From CAZAMB01 sp964501365 (GTDB lineage: Bacteria > Planctomycetota > Phycisphaerae > UBA1845): a DNA stretch of 64,000 nt. The stretch lies in assembly GCA_964501365.1 (NCBI GenBank), contig CAZCST010000014.1:332758-396757 (forward strand), written 5' to 3'. Below are positions 1-7,750 of the stretch, one piece after another (the stretch's first letter is position 1; each line of letters starts with the position of its first letter). Under the pieces are notes generated by a model. The model made no database searches. It had not been told where the DNA came from and was given only the letters and a program-made list of their open reading frames with translations. The translations under genes were made by a program, and so were the position numbers.

Positions 1-1
1 A

Positions 2-283
2 CGGGCGGAACGTGCTTTGCTTAACAGCAACGTCAAAGCAGATGTGTTGCTGCTTCCGCATCACGGAGCTGTTCGTTCTACGACGGCCAGGTTTCTGGAG
101 TCCGTAAATGCCGAGATCCTGATTCGATCCAGCAATGAGCCCATTGCTGAGACAACAAATGGGTTGTTGTCACTGGTTGGTGCCGCCAGGCTCGCTAACA
201 CGGCCGATTGCGGCGCAATAACCATCGTCTTCAACGAGGATGGAATCTCGACGGAGTCGTGGCTCGGCTGTGATCTCCATTGA
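2..283 (+). CDS. ComEC/Rec2-like competence protein, C-terminal end (partial)
   Basis: The reading frame is open from the first bases of the window and ends at 281-283, so only the last ~93 residues are present. The stretch with ADVLLLPHHG followed by a FLESVNAEILI-type segment matches the end of the metallo-beta-lactamase-like domain of ComEC proteins, where the usual form is ADVLKVPHHGS. ComEC forms the inner-membrane channel for uptake of single-stranded DNA; its C-terminal domain is thought to act as a nuclease. The typical Ser after HHG is replaced by Ala. Another metallo-beta-lactamase hydrolase is possible because the membrane part lies outside the window. Confidence 0.6.
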   Translation, partial: RAERALLNSNVKADVLLLPHHGAVRSTTARFLESVNAEILIRSSNEPIAETTNGLLSLVGAARLANTADCGAITIVFNEDGISTESWLGCDLH

Positions 284-318
284 TGGGGCTACGACGAAAT
301 TACACACGTCCAACGGCA

Positions 319-357
319 GCGAGTTTGCCTACCCAGTCGGGACTCGCTATATTTTTG
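319..357 (+). terminator. possible terminator after the ComEC-like gene
   Basis: The hexamer GCGAGT at 319-324 pairs perfectly with ACTCGC at 342-347 across a 17-base loop and is followed by TATATTTTT. The loop is long for an intrinsic terminator, but the hairpin sits between the ComEC-like stop codon and the next gene, where a terminator is expected. Confidence 0.35.
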
Positions 358-391
358 ACATTCTTTCTTGAAAGCAGAGGGTACTGAATTC

Positions 392-1507
392 ATGATTGTC
401 GGCATCCCCAAAGAAACCAAAACGCACGAATACCGCGTGAGCATGACGCCCGGCGGCGTGGATGAGCTTGTGCGCCGCAAGCACCGGGTGCTGGTCGAAG
501 TCGACGCGGGCAGCGGATCGGGCATTACCAACGACGAGTACGCCAGGGTCGGCGCAACCATCGTCGATTCCGCCCGCGAGATTTTCGCCAAGGCCGACAT
601 GATTGTGAAAGTAAAGGAGCCGCTTGCACCGGAACGCGCCATGATGCGCGACGGGCAGGTCATGTTTACCTATTTCCACTTTGCGGCCGACAAGGAGTTG
701 ACCGAAGGTGTGATGAAATCCGGTTCCATCGCCATCGCCTACGAAACTATTACAGATTCGAAGGGTCAGCTTCCGCTCCTGACTCCCATGAGCGAAGTGG
801 CCGGCAAGATGAGCATTCAGGAAGGCGCAAAATACCTCGAAAAGCCGATGATGGGCCGAGGAATCCTGCTGGGCGGAGTACCCGGCGTTGAGCCTGCCGA
901 GGTCTTGATCCTTGGCGGTGGAGTTGTGGGAACCAATGCCGCGAAGGTGGCGGCCGGCCTCGGAGCCAACGTCACCATCATGGACATCAACATCGACCGT
1001 TTGCGATATCTGGATGATGTCATGCCGGCAAACGTGCATACGCTGTACAGTGAACGAGTCGCACTCCGCAAGTTGCTGACGACTTCTGACCTGGTCATCG
1101 GCGCAGTTCTGATTCCGGGCGCTGTATGCCCCAAGTTGGTCACCCGCGAGATGCTTTCCATCATGCAACCCGGAGCGGTCATCGTCGACGTGGCTGTGGA
1201 TCAAGGCGGATGCTGCGAAACGATTCGACCAACAACGCACGAAAAACCAACAGAAATCGTAGAAGGCATCGTACATTACGGCGTGACCAACATGCCCGGA
1301 GCCGTGGGGCGCACCTCCACTTTTGCCCTGACCAATGCGACGCTCCCCTTCGCACTCAAGCTGGCAGATTTAGGGTATGTCGAGGCTAGCAAGATGAATC
1401 ATGGGCTTGCCGGCGGGATCAACGTGGAAAAAGGCAAAATAACCAACAAAGCAGTGGCTGAAGCGTTCGGCTTCGAGTATCACCCATCCACAGCCGCCCG
1501 CATGTAA
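392..1507 (+). CDS. ald: alanine dehydrogenase
   Basis: This is an NAD-dependent alanine dehydrogenase, which interconverts L-alanine with pyruvate and ammonium in the cytoplasm. From the ATG at 392 the protein has 371 residues, the usual family length, and begins MIVGIPKE as family members do. An in-frame TTG at 368 would add eight non-conserved residues; AGAGGG upstream of 392 can serve as ribosome site. Visible landmarks are Lys75 in KVKEP and His96 in YFHFAAD (pyruvate binding and catalysis), the GGGVVG nucleotide loop near residue 175, and the signature HYGVTNMPGAVGRTST. The related transhydrogenase subunit PntAA lacks this last signature, so it is a true Ald. It stands alone, 22 bases before an efflux operon. 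Confidence 0.95.
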   Translation: MIVGIPKETKTHEYRVSMTPGGVDELVRRKHRVLVEVDAGSGSGITNDEYARVGATIVDSAREIFAKADMIVKVKEPLAPERAMMRDGQVMFTYFHFAADKELTEGVMKSGSIAIAYETITDSKGQLPLLTPMSEVAGKMSIQEGAKYLEKPMMGRGILLGGVPGVEPAEVLILGGGVVGTNAAKVAAGLGANVTIMDINIDRLRYLDDVMPANVHTLYSERVALRKLLTTSDLVIGAVLIPGAVCPKLVTREMLSIMQPGAVIVDVAVDQGGCCETIRPTTHEKPTEIVEGIVHYGVTNMPGAVGRTSTFALTNATLPFALKLADLGYVEASKMNHGLAGGINVEKGKITNKAVAEAFGFEYHPSTAARM

Positions 1508-1529
1508 GTCCCACCTTTGCAGCAAAACT

Positions 1530-2891
1530 ATGAAAAACGCATTTATCGTAGTGTTACTTATCGCATTGACCGTAGTTGGCTATTACGCAGCAACAACGCT
1601 GCGGCTGGCGAACCCCAACATCGAGGGCAAGACGGAAAAGATCCGTCGCGGTGATCTGGCCCGCTCGATCAATGCCACCGGCGAAGTAAAGCCTTCCCTT
1701 CGCGTGGAGATCAAGTCAGAGGCCAGCGGTGAAGTTATTCAGATTGCCCGGTGGCCTGGCGATCGCGTGAAGGCCGGCGAATTGCTAATCCGCCTGCAAA
1801 AGGATGATGAGCAGCGCAGCGTCGATCGTGCCACCCAGGATATGCAAAGCGCCAAGGCCCGCCTGGACACCGCCAAAATCCATCTGGACCTTGCCCGCGA
1901 CTCCGAACTTCGCACGGCCCAGGCCCAAGTCGATCAGTTGGAGCCCATGGTGGCGTTGTCCGCATTCCGCCTTACCAAGGTCAAGAAACTTCCCTCCGAT
2001 CAGACCAATGATGAGGAAATTCTGGAGCGAAATACCGACTACCAACGTCAGGTGGCGCAACTCGAATCGGCCAAAGCAAATCTCGAAAAGGCCAAGCTGG
2101 CGATTCCACTGGCAGAGCACGAAGTGACAAGCGCCGCCGCAACATTCGAGGCGGCCAAGAGCAATCTGGCCGACGCCCAAAAGAGACTTTCCAAAACGGA
2201 CATCGTCTCACCCATCAGCGGGGTTGTCGCCAAGCTCAGCACGCAAAAAGGCGAGGTCATTCAGGGAGGAAAGACTACGCTGACCGGCGGTACTGTCCTG
2301 GCTGTCGTCCTGGACGATCAAAGGATCCTTGTTCAGGCGGAAGTGGACGAGGCCGATATCGGCCGAATCCGCGATATCGCTCCGCCCTGGGCAATCCCCG
2401 GACGTGAAAACGATCAACAGATGCCGCAGGATATTCGTGAGGCGGCGTCGCAAATCCAAAACCCGCCCACGATTACCGTACAATCCTTCCGGGATGAGGA
2501 TTTTGCGGGCGTGATCGAGCGAATTTACCCGGAACCCAAATCCCTGACCGGCGTCGTGACGTACCTGGTTGACGTCGTGATTACCAGCGACAATCGATCA
2601 AAACTGTTGACGGGGATGCGGGCCGACGTGAGCTTCACTTCGGAGTACGTCAAAAACGTGCTGCTCTGTCCCAACGAAGCCGTTCGAACGGGGCCAAGCG
2701 GAAAACTGGGAGTCTATATTCCCAAGCCGGATTCCAATCCCGGAGACCATGAGACGCAGTTTGTGGACGTGCGTTTCGGGCTGGACAACGGAAACTACTC
2801 GGAAGTGCTTGAGGGCCTGGATGAAGGGGTTTTTGTCTATATCAAGCTGCCTGCCAAGCCCGACAAGGACAAGGAAAAGAAGCGCACCTAG
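1530..2891 (+). CDS. periplasmic adaptor (HlyD/MacA-like) of an ABC efflux system
   Basis: This 453-residue protein has an N-terminal membrane anchor (about residues 3-24), then a lipoyl-like half motif around ASGEVIQIARWPGDRVKAG, a long helical hairpin (about 90-220) rich in Ala, Gln and Lys, a second lipoyl half near SPISGVVAKL and a beta-barrel region. That order is typical of membrane-fusion proteins that link an inner-membrane pump to an outer-membrane channel. It is followed directly by an ABC ATPase and, after a toxin-antitoxin insertion, a MacB-like permease, so it is most likely the MacA-type partner. No TolC-like gene lies in the window. The substrate cannot be told from sequence; macrolides, peptides or lipids are known for relatives. 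Confidence 0.88.
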   Translation: MKNAFIVVLLIALTVVGYYAATTLRLANPNIEGKTEKIRRGDLARSINATGEVKPSLRVEIKSEASGEVIQIARWPGDRVKAGELLIRLQKDDEQRSVDRATQDMQSAKARLDTAKIHLDLARDSELRTAQAQVDQLEPMVALSAFRLTKVKKLPSDQTNDEEILERNTDYQRQVAQLESAKANLEKAKLAIPLAEHEVTSAAATFEAAKSNLADAQKRLSKTDIVSPISGVVAKLSTQKGEVIQGGKTTLTGGTVLAVVLDDQRILVQAEVDEADIGRIRDIAPPWAIPGRENDQQMPQDIREAASQIQNPPTITVQSFRDEDFAGVIERIYPEPKSLTGVVTYLVDVVITSDNRSKLLTGMRADVSFTSEYVKNVLLCPNEAVRTGPSGKLGVYIPKPDSNPGDHETQFVDVRFGLDNGNYSEVLEGLDEGVFVYIKLPAKPDKDKEKKRT

Positions 2892-2929
2892 GATTGGCTT
2901 TTTCAAATTTCGCGATCGTATGTTGATCC

Positions 2930-3709
2930 ATGATCGAAGCCATTCAACTTCGCAAACAGTATGTAATGGGCGAGTCGGTCGTGAACGCGCTCGATGGCGT
3001 TGACCTGTCCATCGCTGCCGGTGAGTTCGTCAGCCTCACGGGCGCTTCGGGCAGTGGCAAAAGCACATTGATGCACATTTTGGGTTGTCTTGATCGTCCC
3101 AGTGCAGGCGTTCTCAAATTTGGCGGACAAGTCATCAGTGCGATGGGCGATAAGCAGCTTGCCCAAACGCGCAACCAGCACATCGGATTCGTATTCCAGA
3201 CGTTTAATCTGATCAATCGCACGTCGGCGCTTGATAATGTACAGGTTCCACTCATATACACGCGGCGAAACTTTGCGCGAAAAACCGCAATGGATGCATT
3301 GGATCGCGTCGGACTGGCAAAGCGCGCCCGGCATAAGCCCAGCGAAATGTCCGGCGGCGAGTGCCAGCGTGTGGCCATCGCACGTGCCATCGTCAATCGT
3401 CCCAAGCTGATTCTCGCGGACGAACCCACGGGCAACCTCGACAGCCGCAACGGCGAGGCCATTATGAAAATTTTTCACGACCTCCACGCCGAAGGAATCA
3501 CGATCGTGCTGGTCACTCACGAAATGGATATTGCCGTGCAGGCCGAGCGCATGATTCAGATGCGCGACGGGCTTGTCCTTGAAGACTCGGCGATCGACGA
3601 CCGCCGCCGCGAGGAAATACTCGGCGTTACTCAGGAGGCCCATGCCAACGCCTTCCGACATAAGATGAGCTTGAAACCCACTCCTCCAGCAGGTGTTTCT
3701 CACGCATAA
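2930..3709 (+). CDS. ABC transporter ATP-binding protein, MacB/LolD type
   Basis: This 259-residue ATPase contains Walker A GASGSGKST (about residues 39-47), a Q-loop in FVFQTFNL, the signature MSGGECQRVAIARA, Walker B LILADEPTGNLDS and the H-loop in VLVTHEMD. The LDS after Walker B and overall length fit the LolD/MacB/FtsE group. It ends with a ~35-residue tail not needed for the fold. It should energise the FtsX-like permease at 4434, with the adaptor at 1530 as third part. The ATPase and permease, normally adjacent, are separated by the vapBC pair. Confidence 0.9.
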   Translation: MIEAIQLRKQYVMGESVVNALDGVDLSIAAGEFVSLTGASGSGKSTLMHILGCLDRPSAGVLKFGGQVISAMGDKQLAQTRNQHIGFVFQTFNLINRTSALDNVQVPLIYTRRNFARKTAMDALDRVGLAKRARHKPSEMSGGECQRVAIARAIVNRPKLILADEPTGNLDSRNGEAIMKIFHDLHAEGITIVLVTHEMDIAVQAERMIQMRDGLVLEDSAIDDRRREEILGVTQEAHANAFRHKMSLKPTPPAGVSHA

Positions 3710-3712
3710 CAC

Positions 3713-3741
3713 TTGACAGAGAAATGAGTTAATGATAGACT
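3713..3741 (+). promoter_or_regulatory. promoter of the toxin-antitoxin pair
   Basis: A perfect -35 box TTGACA (3713-3718) is followed, after 17 bases, by TAGACT (3736-3741) as the -10. It begins four bases after the stop of the ABC ATPase gene and reads into the antitoxin. The -10 overlaps the first of two GACTAGTC repeats, so a bound repressor would block RNA polymerase. Confidence 0.6.
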
Positions 3742-3756
3742 AGTCTGAGACTAGTC
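3738..3756. promoter_or_regulatory. operator-like double palindrome before vapBC
   Basis: The palindrome GACTAGTC occurs twice (3738-3745 and 3749-3756), separated by TGA. Because each unit is its own reverse complement, the site is both a direct and an inverted repeat. Type II antitoxins usually repress their own promoter through such repeats, and this one lies between the -10 box and the ribosome site GGAGG (3757-3761). Its role as the antitoxin operator is inferred. Confidence 0.6.
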
Positions 3757-3767
3757 GGAGGCAGATC

Positions 3768-4007
3768 ATGACAGTTGGCATTTACGAAGTCAAAACTCAC
3801 CTTGCCGGATTATTGGAGCGCGTAGAGCAGGGCGAAGAGATCACCATTACTCGTCACGGTGTCCCCATTGCAAAGATTGTTCCCATCGAGCCAAAACGCG
3901 ACAAACAAAAAATCCGCGAAGCAATTGAAAGATTGAACACGCTCTCCAAAGGGATTCGATTGGACGGACTCAGCTTAAGGGAGCTGGTTAGAGAGGGCCG
4001 TCGTTGA
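3768..4007 (+). CDS. vapB: antitoxin, Phd/YefM-like (VapB role)
   Basis: This 79-residue protein starts MTVGIYEVKTHL and contains GEEITITRHGVPIAKIVPI, the classic N-terminal DNA-binding fold of Phd/YefM antitoxins. Its C-terminal half is charged and would wrap the toxin. It has a strong ribosome site GGAGG six bases before the ATG. It overlaps the toxin gene by four bases (TTGA, 4004-4007), so the two are translated together. It is expected to neutralise the PIN toxin and repress its own promoter. Confidence 0.9.
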   Translation: MTVGIYEVKTHLAGLLERVEQGEEITITRHGVPIAKIVPIEPKRDKQKIREAIERLNTLSKGIRLDGLSLRELVREGRR

Positions 4008-4420
4008 AACGGTTTGTACTGGATACTTCTGTCACCCTTGCGTGGTGTTTCCTGGATGAGCAGACTGCTTACACGCAAGGAATTTTGGAATCTCTGGACG
4101 AATCCATCGCGTTGGTTCCAAACATCTGGCCGATTGAGACGGCGAATGTCCTCGCACTCGCAGAGCGAAGAGGGCGTATCGAACAATCAAAATCGAAAGA
4201 GTATTTGGAACTCCTCCGCGAACTCAAGATTGAAATAGATTTGGAGACATCGAACCGTGCGCTCGGCGACATTTTGAATTTGTCCCGCTCGCAAAATTTG
4301 ACCGCCTATGACGCTGCATACCTCGAACTCGCCATGCGAGAAGGGGCAGTTCTGGCGACGCGGGACGTGGAATTATCGCGAGCGGCACAAGAAGTGGGCG
4401 TATCCGTCGTTGAGCCGTGA
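4004..4420 (+). CDS. vapC: PIN-domain ribonuclease toxin VapC
   Basis: This 138-residue protein shows the PIN-domain acidic set: Asp7 in FVLDTSV, Glu45 in PIETANVL, Asp103 in YDAAYLELA and Asp121 in ATRD. These bind the metal used to cut RNA, in known VapCs usually initiator tRNA or the 23S rRNA sarcin-ricin loop. All four are intact, so it is probably active. It starts with TTG inside the antitoxin stop codon. The pair sits between the ATPase and permease genes of one efflux system, with its own promoter, which suggests it was inserted as a unit. Confidence 0.92.
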   Translation: MKRFVLDTSVTLAWCFLDEQTAYTQGILESLDESIALVPNIWPIETANVLALAERRGRIEQSKSKEYLELLRELKIEIDLETSNRALGDILNLSRSQNLTAYDAAYLELAMREGAVLATRDVELSRAAQEVGVSVVEP

Positions 4421-4433
4421 TGAGTGCCATTGA

Positions 4434-5660
4434 ATGTTTCACTTTCAAATACTCTTAATGGCGTTTCGAGGACTGCGGCAGAACCTCGTGCGCTCGATGC
4501 TGGCCACGCTTGGCGTCATTATCGGCGTTGGTGCGGTCGTGTCGGCGGTGTCGATCCTTCAGGGAGCGGAAAAGGAAATCCTTCAGCGCTTCGAGACGCT
4601 TGGTGCCGATCAGGTGCTGATTTTCAATGGCTCAGATCGCCGGCAGGCCCGGCAAACCCAGGCTCTCACGCTCGAGCCGGATGATGCGGAGAAGATTCGC
4701 GAGGACAACCCGGGACTGATCGTCGCCATATCGCCGGAATACCGTAGCGGAGGGCAAATCAAATATTACGAGCGGAACACCGGAGGCTCGATCCTCGGAG
4801 CCGAAGAGTCCTACTCCACGATTAACAATTATGCCGTGGCCGACGGACGCTTTATTACCAAGGAAGACGTTCGCGGCAATGCCATGGTCTGTGTGCTTGG
4901 CGCCAAAGTGGCCCAGGACCTCTTTGGGGATCGCTCGGCAGTTGGCGAAACCGTTCGTATTGCGGCCGGACCCAATACGAAGAGCTTCACGGTCGTTGGA
5001 GTCATGGAGGAAAAAGGCGCGTTGGGGTTCGTCGAGGTGGACGGCCAGGTCATCCTCCCGCTGAGCACGATGATGGACCGCATGTTCGGGCAGAAGAATC
5101 TATCGATGCTGGTCGTGCAATGCGTGAACGCTGATCGTGTTCCCATTTGCATTGACGCGGTGAAACGGAGCTTGCGAGCCAGCCACCAGATCAAAGCCGG
5201 CGAAGACGACGATTTCACCGTTTTCACGCAGGATCAGTTCAAACAACAACTCAGCCAGGTCACGCAGATATTCGGCCTGGTCCTGTATAGCATTGCTGGA
5301 ATTTCGATCGTCGTGGGCGCTATCGGCATCATGAACATCATGCTTGTCAGCGTCACCGAGCGCACCCGTGAAATCGGCGTCCGCATCGCCGTCGGCGCCC
5401 GCCGCATGGACATCCTCAAACAGTTCCTGGCCGAAGCCAGCACGATCAGCATGTTCGGCGGCGCGCTGGGCGTGGTCTGCGGTATCGCCATGGCCAATCT
5501 GATGAGCAAGCTATCCTCGGAAATGCTCAAGTCGCACACACCGCCGATCATCATTTTGGCCGCCCTCGCCATGGCCGCCTTCGTCGGCATCGTCAGCGGC
5601 ATCTACCCCGCCATCCGCGCCTCCAAACTTAACCCGGTGCAAGCATTGCGGTACGAGTAA
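4434..5660 (+). CDS. ABC transporter permease, MacB/FtsX type
   Basis: This 408-residue permease has one N-terminal transmembrane helix (about residues 20-42), a large extracytoplasmic MacB-PCD-like domain, and three C-terminal helices starting near residue 278. The segment NIMLVSVTERTREIGVRIAVGA and the final IYPAIRASKLNPVQALRYE are hallmarks of FtsX/MacB permeases. It works by mechanotransmission with the ATPase at 2930 and the adaptor at 1530. The ATG at 4434 lies 13 bases after the vapC stop. Transcription may come from the vapBC promoter or by read-through. Confidence 0.92.
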   Translation: MFHFQILLMAFRGLRQNLVRSMLATLGVIIGVGAVVSAVSILQGAEKEILQRFETLGADQVLIFNGSDRRQARQTQALTLEPDDAEKIREDNPGLIVAISPEYRSGGQIKYYERNTGGSILGAEESYSTINNYAVADGRFITKEDVRGNAMVCVLGAKVAQDLFGDRSAVGETVRIAAGPNTKSFTVVGVMEEKGALGFVEVDGQVILPLSTMMDRMFGQKNLSMLVVQCVNADRVPICIDAVKRSLRASHQIKAGEDDDFTVFTQDQFKQQLSQVTQIFGLVLYSIAGISIVVGAIGIMNIMLVSVTERTREIGVRIAVGARRMDILKQFLAEASTISMFGGALGVVCGIAMANLMSKLSSEMLKSHTPPIIILAALAMAAFVGIVSGIYPAIRASKLNPVQALRYE

Positions 5661-5687
5661 TCGAAAAAGGGGACGCGATATTGATCT

Positions 5688-6242
5688 TTATTGTCCGATG
5701 CCCATGTTTTGCGGCGACATAAGGCTGCGCAAGACATCCATTGCGGTATCAGGAGTTGTCACCTGGCCGTTGAGAGTGGGAATTTCGTTTGGGCCGTACC
5801 CGTAGTTGGCGGAAGCTGTGCCGACAGGAAAATCAAATTTCACCCTGAGACTACCGAAGAAGTGTGAAGCGCAGTTCTGGCGCTCATCGCCAGACTCGCG
5901 ATGCAATGTAGTCAGCCACTGGAATGCAGGCATTCGAAATCCAATCCACTTCGGCAAAAGGGGTTCCCATCGATAGGCCGTTTGCTCGATTCCGCAGTTG
6001 CTGCACGTAAACTTGATGTGCCCGATCAGCAGTCTTCGTGGAAAAACGACGGTTAGCCCAAGCAGAAGGAAAACAAGGATGATCGCCCGGCGAATTCGCC
6101 GCCGACGGCGCCACTGCGGCGGCCGGGAATCAAAGGACTTGGGGTCGAAGGGATCGAAGTCTCGTCCGCATTCCGGGCATACGGATTGCGTCAGCCCGCG
6201 CAATTGGTACCCGCACGACAGACAGCGAATTTCGCTTTCCAT
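5688..6242 (-). CDS. zinc-ribbon membrane protein, function unknown
   Basis: From the ATG at 6242 (GAGG eight bases upstream) the protein has 184 residues. It begins with a zinc ribbon, CLSCGYQLRGL followed by CPECG, then a basic stretch, one transmembrane helix (about residues 50-66) and an extracytoplasmic part with an unpaired CSNC. The same ribbon recurs at the C-terminus of the protein at 14814. Such short ribbon-plus-helix proteins are common in planctomycetes and have no assigned role. An ATG at 6248 would add two residues. Confidence 0.7.
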   Translation of the reverse strand: MESEIRCLSCGYQLRGLTQSVCPECGRDFDPFDPKSFDSRPPQWRRRRRIRRAIILVFLLLGLTVVFPRRLLIGHIKFTCSNCGIEQTAYRWEPLLPKWIGFRMPAFQWLTTLHRESGDERQNCASHFFGSLRVKFDFPVGTASANYGYGPNEIPTLNGQVTTPDTAMDVLRSLMSPQNMGIGQ

Positions 6243-6337
6243 TGCCATCGCCTCAACAACTACGAGCGTGTCGGCATGGGTTGCAAAAGAATGAAAGGGT
6301 ATTCACGTCGCCAAATGGCGACATCGCCCAAATCGCG

Positions 6338-7660
6338 TCAAAACTTGGTCACGCTCGACAAATGGAAATCGGGCAGAAGCACTGTCGGAAGAAGCATCTT
6401 TCCACGCTCCATCGTGATGGATTCCATCGGCTGCGTGGCCGCATCGACGGTGGCAAAGCAGCGCAGTGGGCTGTCGTGGAAACGGAAGTTCTTCACGCCG
6501 GCGACGATCTTTCCGTCCTCAACAAGAAAAGTGCCGTCACGTGTCATCCCTGTGATCGTAAGGTCAGTGGGGTCCACCGAGCGGATGTACCAGAAGTTGG
6601 TGATCAGAATGGCCCGCTTGGTCTCCCCGATCAATTCGTCAATGGATCGCGTTTTGGCCGCAGAAAAGCTCAGGATCGGCGCACTCGGAAACGGGGTAGG
6701 CTCGACGCCGCGATCTTGCGCGGTAAAGCGGTCGTAATACAACTGCTTAAGAATACCATTTTCCACCCACGTCATTTTCCGCGCAGCCAGTCCGGCCTGG
6801 TCGAATGGCTCGCCGAGCAAATCGGGATGGGTCGGATCGGTACGGAGTGTCAGACGCGGGTCGAGTATCTGCGAATTGAGCTTTCCCGCCAGTGGAGAAT
6901 CGCCTTTGAAATAGCTTTTTGCACTCAACGCAAACGTTAACGCTCCAAACACACCGGCCACAGCCGCCGGCTCCAGAATCACCGGGTAATGGCCCGGCTC
7001 CAATTCGCGCGGCTCTTTTGACAGAATTGCCTTTTGGACCGCGCGGCTCGTCCGCGCCGAAATATCCAGGGCTTCAATGTCGCGATGGCTGTTGTATGTC
7101 CATCCAGAACTGTCACCGGCCGTCGCAGTGAGGGAAAACTCGGCCTCGGTGGACTGCGAATAGCCAAAGAGTCCGGTCGATGCCGCCAATCCCCGCGCCG
7201 ACACGGAGTTGCTCAAGATCCCCGCGCCCACGAGTCCGTTCGCATCACACTGCTCGATCACGGGCCTGACCTTGCGAGCGACTCCGTCCGGCGTGGCGGC
7301 TGCTGTGGACTTTCGATAGGACGGAACGTCAATGTACTCTTGCGGGGGCAGCGGCGGCAGGTATTCGCGGTCTTCCGGGGCCAATCGGGCGATGGTTTCG
7401 GCACGCCGCAGCGTCTCCACGAGCGAATCGGCATCCAGCCGGTTGGTCGAGGCGCTTCCGTGTTTTTTCCCAAACGCCGCCCGGATGCTCACATTGGGTT
7501 CGCGCACCGAGACATTTTGCGCGACCTGGCTATTCGCCAGACGTAGCGTGGATGATTCTGAATCCGTGAGCGAAATTGAAGTATGCTCCCCCTGCGCTCG
7601 GGAGAGTATGGTGTCTGTGATCCGCTTGAATTCCGACTTTGACGCAAGTTGAACCGCCAT
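6338..7660 (-). CDS. TldD/PmbA family protein, PmbA (TldE)-like
   Basis: This 440-residue protein matches the TldD/PmbA family along its length, with the conserved C-terminal block around RDGTFLVEDGKIVAGVKNFRF. In E. coli TldD and PmbA(TldE) form a protease that trims modified peptides such as microcin B17 precursor. The catalytic HExxxH of TldD is not seen, so this is the PmbA-like partner, which lacks a metal site. No TldD gene lies in the window. The start at 7660 is chosen because GGAGG lies five bases upstream; an upstream in-frame start at 7681 lacks this. Confidence 0.85.
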   Translation of the reverse strand: MAVQLASKSEFKRITDTILSRAQGEHTSISLTDSESSTLRLANSQVAQNVSVREPNVSIRAAFGKKHGSASTNRLDADSLVETLRRAETIARLAPEDREYLPPLPPQEYIDVPSYRKSTAAATPDGVARKVRPVIEQCDANGLVGAGILSNSVSARGLAASTGLFGYSQSTEAEFSLTATAGDSSGWTYNSHRDIEALDISARTSRAVQKAILSKEPRELEPGHYPVILEPAAVAGVFGALTFALSAKSYFKGDSPLAGKLNSQILDPRLTLRTDPTHPDLLGEPFDQAGLAARKMTWVENGILKQLYYDRFTAQDRGVEPTPFPSAPILSFSAAKTRSIDELIGETKRAILITNFWYIRSVDPTDLTITGMTRDGTFLVEDGKIVAGVKNFRFHDSPLRCFATVDAATQPMESITMERGKMLLPTVLLPDFHLSSVTKF

Positions 7661-7750
7661 TGCCACCTCCACGGAACACAACTCTACATGGAGGCGGCAA
7701 CAACGCCAACCTCAAGGGAGTCGCAGACACTTGAACAAATTACCGGGATT

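Noticed and set aside
392..1507. The first complete gene as the missing transhydrogenase alpha-1 subunit
   Set aside because: Lys75, His96 and the HYGVTNMPGAVGRTS signature are those of alanine dehydrogenase, and it is over 40 kb from pntB.
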